64,000 bases of DNA from Anagrus nilaparvatae (taxonomy: Eukaryota > Arthropoda > Insecta > Hymenoptera > Mymaridae), in contig JAKSXM010000014.1 of the NCBI GenBank assembly GCA_022575985.1, positions 19,716,001-19,780,000 of the forward strand, written 5' to 3'. Below are positions 1-12,984 of the stretch, piece by piece. Under the pieces are notes generated by a model. It did no database searches. It was not told where the DNA came from and saw only the letters and a program-made list of their open reading frames with translations. The translations under genes and the position numbers were made by a program. Each line of letters begins with the position of its first letter. The first letter of the stretch is position 1.

Positions 1-1480
1 ATTTTTGGTTCCTCAATGAGGAATCATTGTAATGGGTAAAATTTTGGTTTTTGATTTTTTGGCATATAAAAATGCACGTTTTAAGACCTTAGGAAACTAA
101 AAAACTAAAAAGTATATATTTATGTAATCGTTGATATTTCACAAACATTATGGAATTAAGACCTAATTTTTTGTTAAGAAATTTTTTTACCAAAAAATCT
201 CGAGGTACTTTTTTTTTTTTTTTAATTTCAATGTGGGTAAATTTAAATCAAGTGAGTGCGATTTGTATGGTCGGGTCTTCAAAACTGCCCAAAAGTGTTT
301 TTTTCTGAAAGTACTACCAAAAATAAGTCACCAGCCCAATTTTTAGCCTCCCAGAGCAAAATCTCGATTTTTGGCATCCATTTTTGTGTTTTGGACTTTT
401 GTAAAAAAAGTAAGAAAATGAGTCATAATTTTTTTTATTATTGCTGTAAAAAACTTACATTAGCATGAAAAATTTTTTCCTTTTTTTATCTAGAGCTCCC
501 AAAAAGCAGTGTCCCATCGAAATTTTTTTTCGCCAAAAAATATACGGTTTAAGGAAAATTTTAAGCCTGGTTAGAAGATTTTTCATTAATAGGCATTTGA
601 GAAATCGACTTTTGAAAAAAAACAGCCTATCTTAGCAATTCCTCGCGCATGCGCTACTCAAAAAAATTTTTGACCCCGGAATCGGATAGCCAGGAAATTT
701 CCTATCCGGACTTAAAAGGAAAAAATTTTTCATGCTAATGTAAGTTTTTTACAGCAATAATAAAAAAAATTATGACTCCTTTTTCTTACATTTTCAAAAA
801 ACATAGTCAAAAACACAAAAATGGCTGCCAAAAATCGAGATTTCGCTCTGGGAGGCTAAAAATTGGGCTGGTTACTTATTTTTGGTAGTAATTTCAGAAA
901 AAAATACTTTGGGGCAGTTTTGAAGACCCGACCATACAAATCGCACTCACTTCATTTAAATTTACCCATGTAATACGTCATTTATTTCCATGAAAGTACT
1001 TACATTCGAAAGTATGATTTTTACTCGATATCTCGAATCTGATAATTAATTTTTTGAAAATTATTTTCCCAAAATTTTCGCCACAAAAAAATACAAAAAA
1101 CACCAAATATTTTTTTCTTTTTGGACGTTGTACCTAATTTATTTCTTTGAGAGTAATGAAAGAGTTTTGAATGAGAGTTTTAGAAAGTTTGTTTATAGTA
1201 ATTTTTTTCAAAAATTTTCGTCACAAACAATACAAAAAAACACCTAATTTTTTTTAATTTTGGACCTAGTACCTAATTTATTTCTATGAGAGTGCTAGAT
1301 TTAGAAAGTTTGTTGTAATAGTAATTTTTTGGGTCTGATACCGAATTTATTAAAAAAAATTTTTTTCTCAAAATTGAAAAAACAAAAAAATTAAAAAAAC
1401 TGTAATATTTTTTTTTGGGGTGTATTACCTCATTTAATTCCCACTATTTTTTTTCGTACCCAAAAAATTGTCTAAAACTA
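1..1480 (+). mobile_element. Family A repeat, copy 1 (possible Helentron/HINE-like), 3' end missing
   Basis: The window opens with the left end of a repeat that recurs at 13398 and 51916. It has a short palindrome (GGTTCCTCAATGAGGAA), then recognisable blocks around 'GGCATATAAA', 'GATATTTCACAAACATTATGG' spacing and 'CCTAATTTATTTC'. The copy is broken by a separate foldback at 235-967. The characteristic 3' end (TTGAGGAACCTTAGTGCCAG) is absent, so it is truncated near 1480. It has no coding capacity. The Helentron/HINE comparison is inference from structure only. Confidence 0.7.
235..967. mobile_element. Foldback element nested in family A, 4-bp TSD ATGT
   Basis: Arms at 235-485 and about 715-967 are inverted copies of one another over roughly 250 bp. 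The termini are GGGTAAATTTAAAT and ATTTAAATTTACCC. ATGT flanks both sides (231-234 and 968-971). The uninterrupted family A copy at 13660 reads through the same point with a single ATGT, which confirms the insertion. There is no transposase ORF. The open frame at 256-468 lies inside the left arm and is not a gene. Confidence 0.88.
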
Positions 1481-3311
1481 TTTATTGTTGAAAAAGAAAA
1501 AAATAGAAAGATACTAAAATTTTTTTATATGTCCATCCAAAAACATCATTTTAAGATTCTCTAGTCGAATATTGAGAGCGGGAACTATAACAAAGGTACT
1601 TTTAAAAAATATTTTTCACATTTACTTGAAAACCGTTTCTAAAGCTTTTTTTTTAATCATATAGAATTCAGATTCAAAATTTTCAAATAAACAAAAAAAA
1701 AATTGGAGGCCTCCGCAGGCTCTTGTGCTGCTTGCTTATGATGAAATGCCTTTTATTCATGATACACACTGTATTACAAAGATCAAATAGAAAAATAGAA
1801 AAAAATTAATGACCCTCAAAAAATTCCTGGGCAAGAATCATTAATTTATTCCTTCGAACGTGCCTAAAAAGTATTGCATTACTCCATCATTACACCCACT
1901 GATTTTCAATTCGAAAGTTTAAGAGCACTGGGCGTGAACCATGTTGTTTTTAAAAGAAATTTATTTATTTTTTATTTTTATGAATTTTGAAAATTTTTGT
2001 GGATCAAGGAAAAGTTTTTCCGGTTTTTTAATTTAATTTAGAATATTTTTGGCATAAGAATTTTTTAAATTTAATAAAATATAAGGACGTAGATATGCTT
2101 TTGGACAAAATTTTCAATGATTTGATAAATTTAAATATTGATATTATAATAGTGTCTGGCTTAAAATGATTTTATCTACTTGAATATACATAAAAATAAA
2201 AAAAAAAACTAGGTTTATGGTAACTTGATAAATTAAAAAAAAAAGTTTATCAACATTAATCTAAATTAAATTTGTTAAAATAAAAATATTATTTACACGA
2301 CTGAATCCAAAATTAGTTAAAACAATGCTTTTTTTGATAAGATAAAAGAAAAAAAAAGCTGTTTAGATTATTTTTAATTAAAAAAATTGTTTTAAATAAA
2401 TATAAAATATTCAATCTAAACCTAAAATCTAAAATTTGAAGAAAAAAAACTAATAATAATAAATTTTCTAAATTTTCTTCATACATGTATATTATTTATA
2501 CCACGTAAATGTGTAAAAAACTTGTTAAAAAAAAAAAAAAAAAAAATATTTTCACAGTCGCGTGAATACACAACATATACTACAAATCATATCTGTTTAT
2601 GCATATCGTATATTTTCTTAGACTATTTATATGTTTAAGAAACTAGTTTTTTACACATTAGGTGATAAATTTTATTATTTTAACTTATATTTTATTATTT
2701 TTTTACTTATTATAATATTTCATACTTGTACTTATATTTATTTTTGAGTATAACGAATATTTAAATAAATAATAAGCTGATAATTATATTTGAATATTTT
2801 TTAGTAGGCCGTCAAAAAAAAATTTATTTTAAATATATACACAAGGTCTATTCTTTTTTCCCAATATTTGTTTTTTGATTCTTTATAATTATGAGTAATT
2901 CCTAGTGAAACTGAGTTAAGGGATATGTGAAAATCTGGGATTTTGAAAAAAAACCGATTTAACTGGGTCCAGTATGTAAAAATATGATATCCTAAATTCA
3001 AAGGCTTCAAAATATTATAATTCGCAGTTGCTTTTCGATTTTTAAAAATTCTGAAATTCTCAACCAAAATTTAAAGCTAAAAACTGTTTTTGCTAACCCC
3101 CCCTTTTGGAGAGTTATTAAATTTTTTCCTGAAGATGATCCTGCCATCCATTTTTTGGAAAATCCTTGAGGAAACCCGAAAAATTGGGAAAAGTAAGGTT
3201 TTTTTTCAATAAAAATTTTCAGAATTTTTTTTCTCTTAATTGGCGTTAAAAGTTGTGTTTTTCCATGTACTTTTTGTTGTTAAACATTTTTTTTGGAGAT
3301 ATTTATATTTA
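1481..3311. other. AT-rich intergenic stretch, nothing recognised
   Basis: Very AT-rich sequence with homopolymer runs and no ORF with protein-like composition. A brief GC-richer spot lies near 1705-1735. I see no gene, RNA or bounded repeat here. Confidence 0.5.
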
Positions 3312-4310
3312 CAAGGGGAGTTCAATACATTTGGAACACCGAATTACACCAAATGCTTATGGATGGGTTTGTTATGTTGAAAAAACATGCCGACTACCTT
3401 CCGTTCCTTCCAATGGGCCTTCTGAGCCTAGAAATGCAGGGCTCAATGTTATAAAATAGGATTTTTTGGTAATTTTCAAAGAAACGCCAAAACCTTGCAA
3501 GTTAACCAAAACTCTTCTGGTTGGTCTCATTTTTTTGGTTTAAGTATCGCCTTTCATACGCCGTAAACCGTAATTTATTATCACTAATTCTCTTATCACT
3601 ATAGCCAATTAACCAAACGGTCATTTTTAGCTAAAAATGACCAATTTTTAAAATGCTGCCAAATTTGTAATTTCTGACGAAAATGGGTTTTATAGGTCTG
3701 AAAAAATTTGTACAAGCTTCAAATTTCCAAAAATTTTTGCTCGTCTCATTTCCTTGATTCGTTTTTAAGAAATGGCTCTTCAAAGTTAGCATTAAAAATG
3801 AGATTTTTTAAAAAATCGTAAAATTGGGACTGTGACTTCAAATTATCATATCTGGTTAACAAATAATTGCAAAAGGTAAAGTCAAGAAGTTTTGGAAACT
3901 TGAAGCTTGTACAAATTTTTTCAGACCTATAAAACCCATTTTCATCAGAAATTACAAATTTGGCAGCATTTTAAAAATTGGTCATTTTTAGCTAAAAATG
4001 ACCGTTTGGTTAATTGGCTATAGTGATGAGAGAATTAACGATAATAAATTGCGGTTTACGGCGTATGAAAGGTGATACTTAAACCAAAAAAATGAGACCA
4101 TCCAGAAGAGTTTTGGTTAACTTGCGAGGTTTTGGCGTTTCTTTGAAAATTGCCAAAAAATCCTATTTTATAACATTGAGCCCTGCGTTTCTAGGCTCAG
4201 AAGGCCCATTGGAAGGAACGGAGGGTAGTCGGCATGTTTTTTCAACATAACAAACTCATCCATAACCATTTGGTGTAATTCGGTGTTCCAAATGTATTGA
4301 ACTCCCCTTG
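3312..4310. mobile_element. Family D foldback element, TSD TTA
   Basis: A 999-bp element whose two halves are inverted copies for about 480 bp. The termini are CAAGGGGAGTTCAATAC and GTATTGAACTCCCCTTG. TTA flanks both sides (3309-3311 and 4311-4313). Arm landmarks such as 'AGGCCCATTGGAAGGAACGG' occur in both orientations. Degraded relatives lie at 27044, 9800 and 14750. No transposase is encoded. The 3-bp duplication points to a DNA transposon, but I cannot assign the superfamily. Confidence 0.88.
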
Positions 4311-4313
4311 TTA

Positions 4314-4751
4314 GTACTTAAAACTTAAAAAATGAATTTTCATAACCTTTCATTTTCCGAATATTCCTGGTGACAAATGAAATTTCTGATATGATTTTCG
4401 TATTCCTCTTTATTGGAAAATTGTATAAAAAAAAAAATCAAATTTTGTTGAATTTTATTTTATTAATTTTATGAATTTTTAATTTCTGTTTTTCATGCAG
4501 CATTACGGAAATTCGTTTCAAAATTTTCCAAAACGGGGATTCAACACTAATTTCTTGAGGAATTCGAAAATCAAATTAAAATTTTCAAAATAAAAGTCAC
4601 AAGGCAAATACCCCTAAGGCAATAAAAAGTACGTGGAAAAATATAACTTTTAAGCCCTACTAAGAACAAATCCTAGTTTTTGAAAAGTTTGTATTCGAAT
4701 GAATTCTAGTTAGAATAGGTCACGTATTGGTGAAAATAAAATAGAGAATAT
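4314..4751. other. AT-rich spacer
   Basis: About 440 bp between a family D and a family C repeat. No feature is seen. Confidence 0.4.
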
Positions 4752-4975
4752 ATTAACATGGAACATTTTTATAGGGAGAGGGTACCTCAGAACTTGAAAA
4801 TTAAGGGGAGGGGGAATTTTCCAGTTTAGGGGGGGGGTCAAATTTGTCCAGTTTAAGGGGGGGGGGGATTCAAATGAGACTTGGAATAATTTCAATTTAG
4901 GGACTTTGAAAAATCTGGGCTTAGGGACTTAAAATAATACAGGTTTATGGATTTAATCTTCAAATCTATTTTTTC
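4752..4975. mobile_element. Family C repeat, copy 1 (partial)
   Basis: Begins TTAACATGGAACATTTTTAT followed by an AGGGAGAGGGTACC box, two poly-G runs and repeated 'TTTAGGGACTT' blocks. These are the hallmarks of the other family C copies (20712, 21536, 31868, 34296, 60190). The distal inverted end is not recognisable. Confidence 0.6.
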
Positions 4976-7900
4976 TTTTAAAAGAATTCTAAAAAAAATC
5001 AGTTTTATATACTTATGGAACACAATTTTTCCTCGCATTAGTCCAAATTTGACTTGGAAGACCATTTTCAACCAGTTAATTTTTTTAATTTTGAAAAGTT
5101 TATATTTTCCGTCCTGAGATCAAAATTTTCGCCGGGAAAAAATTTTCCATATGTGTTCAGATGATTACAGATTTGATTTTTATTAAAATTAATTAAAATT
5201 AAACACAAACCATCCATTTTTATTTAAATACGAGCTTCGATTTTTTTCTTCGAAGCAAAAACGCGTTTTTGACTCTAATTCATCCTAAATGTTTAGAATA
5301 TTGTTTCAAACATAATTAAAATTGGTAAATTAAAAAAATCAAAGCCAGTAAGATATTTTAATAAAAATAGATGTAATGCTTTAATTAAATTTGATAAATA
5401 TATATGTTAATTTTAACTCAAATCGCTAATAAAAAGCAAATATGGAATCATCTGATTAAGTCTGATTTCATGGGGCCATAATCCAGATCTTGATAGATCT
5501 GGAAAATTTTTTCCCGAGTCGCTAATTTAAATATTAACATATTTTAATTTTTGTTTGATTATATAATGTAAAAATTCAATATACATAAATTTACTGATTT
5601 GGTTGGCATGAAACGTTCCCTATTTTTGTGCCATCGATTACTAAATTGCGCATTTTAAAGAATAATAAATATCATGTATATATTTTTGAATATTTTATTT
5701 TTTATTTCATTTATTAGTTTGAACAAGTTCATTATTGAAAAAATCGTAAAACTTTTTACTTTAAATTAGAAATTTTTCATGTTACTATAATTTTATTTAA
5801 ATATTTAATTTTAAGCCTGTATGTTAAATTGTAAACATAATAAATATTTATTTGAAATAGTAAAAAAGTATTACGTGTAATAAAGATATAAAATAATTTT
5901 ACAAAAAAATTTATTTACAATAATAAAAGATAGATTTTAATTAAAATTCAAATATAGTTATTTCAAAAAATACTAAATTTGTATACAGAACATAAACTAT
6001 CTGCATAAAGAAATATTTTTATTTTTGGTTCCTCAAAGAAGAAAAATTGTTATATAGTCAAAAAAAATTTTTTACGCATAAAATAATAATTTTCAAAACT
6101 ACAGACAGGTTTTTAAAATTATTTGTAATTCCTAAACCAAGATCGATTGTAGCTATCTGCCCCCCCCCCACCCTTGATTGAAACTATTTGAACGGGCCCC
6201 CGCGCTTCAATTACCAAGCCTTTTGGGGTACCAATCCCTAAAAACATGTTCTGAAAAAGTTTTTATTTGGGCAATTCATTCTCAAGTTTCTTTTTCAATC
6301 TTTTTTTTCTTAAAAGTTGTTACTTATCAAAACAAAAAAAAAACAAGACCATCCGGATGTTGATACGTTGATTTTTCAAAAAGTTCAATATATTCTTTGA
6401 TACAAAACCGCTATATATTTTCAAGGCTCGCTCATTCGGAGATCTTCAAGTATCTATACTATTAATTTGCATTTAAAATTGCATTTAAAAATCATGCCTT
6501 GGATGGATGTCACCAGAGCTAAATATTTGCACAAAAGTTATTAATCTAAACCTGCAGTTTACAGGACATAAAAAGCACCTTAAACGAAAAAAATTAGACC
6601 AATCACCAACTTGAAATTGTTTGGTAGAAAAATAAAGCAACAGGTATTGAAGGCCTAGCACGCCTGTAAGATAAAATTAAAGGTTTATCTAATGAATAGA
6701 TTTTTAACATATAAGAAAAAAGTGGGTTAATTTAAACATAGTTTCTCTTTTAATTTCTGCCTTTAATCCAGCTTGTCAAATCAAAACTCACGCTGTTAAA
6801 GAGAATCCCTTTTACATAGTTTTTTGGAAAGCTCTATGAAATTTACTTTAAAATTTTAATAAATATAAGTGATTTTTTGCAAACTTTATTATTTAAAAAT
6901 ATATTATTCCTTGATTACAGCTAATTTACAAATTTTTAGAAAATAATTATTTATATTTATTTTAAATATACACCAATTTAAAAAAGAAAGTAGTAAATAA
7001 CAAATATAATAACAATAATAATTACACATGCAAAATTTGATCTGATAAGAATAAAAATGTATATAAAAAATGTAAAATTACAATAAGAATTGAGATAATA
7101 TAATAGATATAGTGTATAGTTTACTCGTGCCTGCCTGTTACTTATACCCCCGTCTCTATAAAACAGATAGACGTATTACCTGTATGTCCTTGAAGCTTTT
7201 TTTCGCGCAAGCTCAATATATATTAAAGTATGTTTATTATTGTTTCTGTTTATAGTATATAAAAGCTTGTAAATTCAAAAAAATTTTTATTAGTTATTCT
7301 TAAATTATTGTTAAAGGATTATACTTTTAATAAATGTTTTAGATCCAAATTTTTTGGCTTAAATATTTGAAAAAGTTTGAAATATTTTTTAGTGCATTAA
7401 TTATAGAAAATTAAGTGTTTTTTTGTTTTGTTTTCATGGAGGTTATGTACACCAGGTGAATATCATAAATACAAAAGGGTAAATAACAAGCATACACGAA
7501 GGTAAAAAGCCAGGTGAAAGAAAAAGTTGCGATAACGTATAAAATATATCAAAAAATAAGAATCAATAATATTAAGTCGACAAAAATAAAATTTCAAAGG
7601 GTATGAAAAAATTTCAATATTTAAATATTAGATCAAGGCTTTTTTTATTTATTTTTTAATTTTTTTAGGAAATAAAGGAAATTCGTTTTTTTTTTTTTAA
7701 ATTTTCACGAAAAATTTTGAAGAAATATTTTTTAATATTTTAAATAAGAAAACAGCTGTGCCAATAGCATGCCATGTATAAAAGAGTACCGAAAATACAA
7801 AGGTAAAAATAAATTATTTTTGTTATTATTAATATTTTAAAATATACTATAAGCATGGATACAAATTTTTTTATTTACATGTCGTTGACATCGTAACGAC

Positions 7901-8459
7901 ATATTGAGTCTTTGAATGAAAATGAATGGCCTATGTACAATTAAATATACTTGAGCGGAAGTAATTTTCGATATGTACTTCCACCGCATGTGTCTTTAGA
8001 TAGTTTATTAATTGCATTTATTGTATTTTTGCTTTATATAGATACAATTATTTTAAAATTTTTGACTATGTTGGTGTGTATGTGTTTACTGCATGATTGT
8101 AAAAATTCGCTGTAAAAATTCTTGTCTGAGTAATTGCTATCTGAATAGTAAAACTATTTGGATATATAGTAAATTTATAGTAAATTTTAAATAGAAATTA
8201 CCCGTACAAGAATTTTTAGTTTAGGCAAAATCTAAATAATCATGAATGTGAATAAATTATTTAAAATTTGCTAAAATAGCAATCAAATTATATTCAATTA
8301 TTAATTCGATTTACAAGTAGACTAAACTAAAAAAATAAATTTTCATTTGTTGATAGAAAATCCAAGCAATTTTCTACCAGGTTAATATATACTGATTAGT
8401 GCGTGTAAATAATAAGCGATAAAGTTTTAAAAATAATTTAACGTATCATGCTTTTTGTT
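4976..8459. other. Long AT-rich intergenic region with only repeat debris
   Basis: About 3.5 kb without a supportable gene. It contains a solo family A left end at 6022-6060 and a weak region around 6160-6690 that may be old family D-like debris. The remaining sequence is poly-A/T-rich, and its short open frames have low-complexity, non-protein-like composition. Confidence 0.5.
6022..6060 (+). repeat. Solo family A left end fragment
   Basis: TTTTTGGTTCCTCAAAGAAG resembles the first bases of the family A repeat, and the homology is then lost. It is a short relic. Confidence 0.45.
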
Positions 8460-8940
8460 ATGGCTCGTATTGACCATATTCCACTCAAATCGTGGGGGGA
8501 GGGGGTGTATTTTCACTCGCCAACATGAGATTTGCTCTACTATTTGTTTTTTTGGTCGCTGATCACGAAAATCTGGGTCTTTTCCGGGAGATATATTTTC
8601 GGAACACCCTTAAAATTGCAAAAACTACCCCCAAAAAGGGGTTTTTTGATATATTAACAAACTGAGTTTCTAGATTTAGCCAAAGATTGGTCTAAGAGGG
8701 GTTTTTGGGTCACTGATCAAGAATTTGAAATAATTTTTTGCGAATAATAATATTTTTTTGCTATTTCCGCACTTTGAACGACCAAATTAAATCCTTACGG
8801 GTTTTTTGAGTCGCTGATCAAGGATTTAGGGGATTTTTGTATGAAAAATTAATATTTCATCCTAAAATAAGCAAAAACAATCTCTAAAAGGGGAGTATAG
8901 TTGATAGAGTTTCTTTTGACCCTCACTTTTTCATTTTCTT
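8460..8940. mobile_element. Family B repeat, half copy
   Basis: Shows the family B signature: a degenerate CTCCAGTCAAA-type end ('CCACTCAAATCG'), a poly-G run, 'TGTATTTTCACTCGCC', then repeated 'GGGTCGCTGATCA' and 'ACTACCCCCAAAAAGGGG' modules. The inverted second half seen in the full copy at 10488 is missing. Confidence 0.6.
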
Positions 8941-10487
8941 ACTAATTATCGTGAACTTGTGTCATATTTGAAAATATATTAAGGATAAAACCCTTAATCT
9001 AGAACGAACTAAGTTAAATTTTTGACTATGATGTGCAACTGTGAAAACTTGTATGAGAACTTATATGAGTAAAGAAGCCTTTAACCCAAATCCAATGTAC
9101 AATTTCTTCCAATTTTTTAAACAGAGTTCAAAAATTCTTTTTTTTCGTTCAGGTTTTAGACTAAAAACCACAGAATTGTCCTTGGATAAAAAAAAACTCA
9201 AGCGAAAATGACAGGTAAAAGATAACATATCAAAAATCTCATAGAAGGGTGGGTGGCATGAAGGGGCTTTATGTCTTAACCCTTGGGAAAAGATTATCAT
9301 ACAAGATTATTTAGCAAGGGTATCTTAATTCTTGTTTATAAAGCAATATATTTTTAACCGGTTAGACTGCTACTTCAACTGCTTGGAATCTTAAAAAAAA
9401 TTGCGAACTTACAAATATTCTTGAGAATTTTTAAAAAAGAAATAAAAATTTTTCATATTTTTATAAATTTACGAAAATTAGTATCAACTGTAAATAAATT
9501 ATTTTTTTTTTTACAGAAGTTAGTTTCTTTCGAAAACTTATATAAAATAATTAATGAAGAAAGTTAGTATAACCTTTATTTTAGGTCTTTTGGGTCAAGA
9601 TCCTTAATTATTTTAAGCTTTCAAAAGAATTAATTTCTAAAATCCAGGATTTAGTATGCTACGTACCCTTGTACAAGGTAAAATTAAGCGTCAGCTTTTA
9701 AATAAAAAAAAAGTTATGTCCTTTTAAAAGTTACAAACAATTTTGTTAAACTTTAGTATTTTAAAAAATTAATTTTTTTAGTAGAGTTTAGTAAATTTAG
9801 ACTATAACATATCGGATACCCTCCTTTAATGCCAATCGTGCCTTCCTTACGTGCCTAGAAACAGAGGGCTCTATTTTATAAGATAGAGGCTTTTAGACTA
9901 CTTTCAAAATACTGCAGTACCTTTGTTGACCGTTTACTCTCATTTTTTTTCTTGAATTGGTTTTCTTTTTTAAATTGGTGCCAAAATTAATTTTTTTTTG
10001 ACTGAAATAGGTTTTGTAGGTTTCAAAAATTTTGTACAAGCTTCCAGTGGATTAAAGTACTAAAAAATTTTTTTTAATAAAGCTTAGAATTGTGTGAGAT
10101 TTAGTTCTCACAGTATTAGTCAGATCGTATAAGTGATGTAGGAGAAAATTAAGACGAAAGTAAAATTTTCCTGTGCCGCCAATACTTATTTTCACCCTTA
10201 CAATTCTTACAATTTTTTTTAACCTTTTTTTTAATTTTCATTGTTTCCAGTAGGTAGTAGGTAGGTACTGGGCTGCTGAAACTGAATCTGCGGTCAAAAA
10301 TTACTGTTTAGGGTTGTAACACTCTTATTTTCTTCCTTTCAACTCTTAAAATACCATTTTTTTATTCAAACTATTTTATGTATTATTTTTCATTTTTTTT
10401 TTATTTTCTGATTTTCTATATCATAATTTCATTATTATTGTATATCATGTAATTTATTAAATTGATTAAGAATGTATATTATTAATA
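8941..10487. other. AT-rich region with a family D-like relic at 9800-10060
   Basis: Mostly AT-rich without genes. At 9800-10060 the order 'GGATACCCTCC', 'GTGCCTAGAAACAGAGGGCTC', 'TTTTATAAGATAGAGG' and 'TTTTGTAGGTTTCAAAAAT' parallels an arm of the family D element at 3312, so this is a decayed copy. A GTAGGTAGTAGGTAGGTA microrepeat lies near 10250. Confidence 0.45.
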
Positions 10488-11472
10488 CTCCAGTCAAATC
10501 ACAGTTTTATTTGTATTGTTTGTGGCCGCCACCAGATTTGGTCTACTATAGGTTTTTTGGGTCGCTACACGAAAATCGGGGTCTTTTCTATGCGCAATTG
10601 GGGCTTGACCCTTAAATTAGTCAAAACTACCCCTCAAAGGGGTGTTTTTTCAACTTTTGCCCTAGCCCTCCAAGATTTGGTCTAATAAAGGTTTTTGGGG
10701 TCGCAGATCAAAAAATATTGAAGTTATAACTATCAAAAATTACCCTTTCACCGTTAAATTGGCCAAAACTACCCCTAAAAGGGTTGTTTTCGCTACTTTC
10801 GTTCTAGCCTTTCAATATTTGGTGTAATAGGGTTTTTTGGGTCACTGATCACAAAAATCCATGTCTTTTCAATTAAAACGTAACTCTTCAACCGAATATT
10901 ATCCAAAACTACTCCTAAAAGGGGCGCTTTCGCTATATTCGTTCTAGCCTTCTAAGATTTGGTCTAATAGGGTTTTTTTGTATATCCCTAATAGGGTTTG
11001 AATGTATGATTCGATTATTTATACCTTTCAAACCTTTTAGGAGTAGTTTTAGCAAATTTAAGGCTGAACACCTAATTTTTAATTTTAAAAAACGTGATTT
11101 TCGTGATCAGTGACCCAAAAAACCCTATTAGGTCGAATCTTGGAGGGATAGAGTGAAGTAGCGAAAACACCCCTTTTAAAGATATTTTTGGCCAATTTAA
11201 GGGTGGAGAGGTAATTTTTCATAGTTATAACTTCAATGTTCGTGATCAGCGACCCCAAAAACCTTTATTAGACCAAATCTTGGAGGACTAGAGCAAAAGT
11301 TGAAAAAACACCCCTCTTAGGGGTAGTTTTGGCTAATTTAAGGGTCAAGCCCCAATATGCGCATAGACAAGACCCCGATTTTCGTATTCAGCGACACAAA
11401 AACCTATAGTAGACCAAATCTAGTGGCTGCCACAAACAATACAACGCCCTCCCCCCCGTGATTTGACTGGAG
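10488..11472. mobile_element. Family B foldback element, complete, TA TSD
   Basis: A 985-bp element with inverted halves meeting near 10985. The ends are CTCCAGTCAAATCA and TGATTTGACTGGAG, each preceded or followed by TA (10486-10487, 11473-11474). Each half carries about four diverged modules of roughly 115-125 bp ('GGGTCGCTGATCA', 'ACTACCCCTAAAAGGGG', 'AGATTTGGTCTAATAGG'). TA duplication and short terminal inverted repeats suggest a Tc1/mariner-mobilised MITE. It is non-coding. Confidence 0.88.
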
Positions 11473-11569
11473 TATAACAAGAAAATAATTTTTTTCTGAA
11501 TGTTAAAATGCAAGCCTAGAAGGGATTATAATGGTTTGTTTGGTAAAAGTTTTTTTATTTCACTTTCTT

Positions 11570-12330
11570 ACGTAATGTGAATGTACTAGACTACTAGGTG
11601 ATGTCAAAATAGAAAAAATATAAATTAAAAAAAAAACCGTTTTTTAAGGGTCTTAAGGGGGAAAATAAGGGTGATACATTCCTCCACGGAGAAAAATAAC
11701 TGTTAAACATAACCAAAAATGCTGGTTATATTTATATTTACATAATAAAGTTTTGTTATTTTAGACTCAAAACATTTTGTAAATATAACCAATTTTAATT
11801 ATTAATTAACTTCATATTTGTTAAATTTAGAAAATTTATTTGTTTATTTGTAACTAACCCCGTTTTACTAAAATTAACCTTGCAAAATTCCTTTACAATA
11901 TTTCTTTTCATGTCAAAAATAGTATTTGAACCCAAATTTAGATTTAGTGGCCCAAAATACCTAATGGATTTCGTAAGAACTAAAGAAAAAAAGTTCTTTT
12001 AAAAAAATAGTATTTTAAGGGTTGAAGGGATGACACTAAGAGTAAAATGAATTTTTAAGGGTTGAGGGGGTGAAAATAAGGATGTTACACCTCCAAAAAA
12101 TAATTTTCGATCCCAGATATTCAGTTTTAGCAACCCAAAATACATACTGGAGTACATAAAGCTAAAATAAATTTTTTTTTTAAATGGTATTTTAAGGGTT
12201 GAAATGGGGAAAATGAAAGGGTGTTGTAACAATATCTCTCAAAAAAACTTCCTGACGCCAGATATGGATTAAGCAACCCAAATTACTAACCAGGGCATGC
12301 TGAAATTAAAAAAAAAGATACAAATAATTT
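11570..12330. repeat. Family H modular repeat (tandem ~170-190-bp modules)
   Basis: The module 'TTTTAAGGGTTGAGGGGGTG' ... 'CCCAGATATTCAGTTTTAGC' ... 'CAACCCAAAATAC' recurs at about 11640, 12010-12060 and 12190. An unrelated insert rich in ATAACCAA motifs lies at 11700-11890. A related stretch is at 29590-29840. No protein-like frame is present. Confidence 0.55.
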
Positions 12331-12376
12331 AAAAAAAAACTTTTTTGAAGCTAACGCTCTCATTTATGTATATAAA

Positions 12377-12644
12377 TAATATAATGTTGAATCTAACGAT
12401 CATATGAGAGCTGTAACTATTATACCTACAACATGTCGTTCAGGCTGGTATAGCTCTGCAAATAACATGATGTTTGATAAAAGTTACATACATTAAAAAC
12501 TTTTTTTTTTTAATTTTATTATTTTTAATGTATGTAACTTTTATCAAACATCATGTTATTTGCAGAGCTATACCAGCCTGAACGACATGTTGTAGGTATA
12601 ATAGTTACAGCTCTCATATGATCGTTAGATTCAACATTATATTA
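12377..12644. repeat. Perfect hairpin: 123-bp arms, 22-nt loop
   Basis: Bases 12377-12499 are the exact reverse complement of 12522-12644 as read by eye, with only a T/A-rich 22-nt loop between them. The termini are TAATATAATGTTGAATC and GATTCAACATTATATTA. A transcript across it would form one uninterrupted 123-bp duplex. It could be a very young foldback MITE or a hairpin-RNA (endo-siRNA) source. No TSD is obvious. Confidence 0.92.
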
Positions 12645-12720
12645 CAAATAATTTTGTTGGTTTGATGGGGTGGAAAATGGGATTATTTTTGACCCCCCTT
12701 TCACCTCTACTTTTTTTTTA

Positions 12721-12984
12721 CACTGAAAAAAAATTACTGGCCACGCGCCTAGATTGCTAGTACAGGCGTAGTGCCTGTTTAGCGAGACCGGCGAGGGCCT
12801 CGAACGAACTGGCGTTTCACGCGTTTGGAGAGGGGGCCCCAGAATTTTCTCTTTGTATTTTTTATATGCCACGTGATCTAAACGTGTGAAACGCAAGTTT
12901 GTTCGAGGCCCGGAGCCCGTTCTCGTTGAACACGCTCTGCGCCTATAAAATTCTAGGCGCGTGGCCAGAAATTTTTTTTCAGTG
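12721..12984. mobile_element. GC-rich MITE, TIR CACTGAAAAAAAAT, TA TSD
   Basis: A 264-bp element with ends CACTGAAAAAAAATT and AATTTTTTTTCAGTG, flanked by TA (12719-12720, 12985-12986). Subterminal inverted GGCCACGCGCCTAG and inverted internal 'GAAACGC' and 'TCGAGGCC' blocks are also present. Its GC content is far above the surroundings. The minus-strand open frame at 12642-12995 is a by-product of this element. The end sequence and TA duplication suggest Tc1/mariner mobilisation. Confidence 0.85.
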
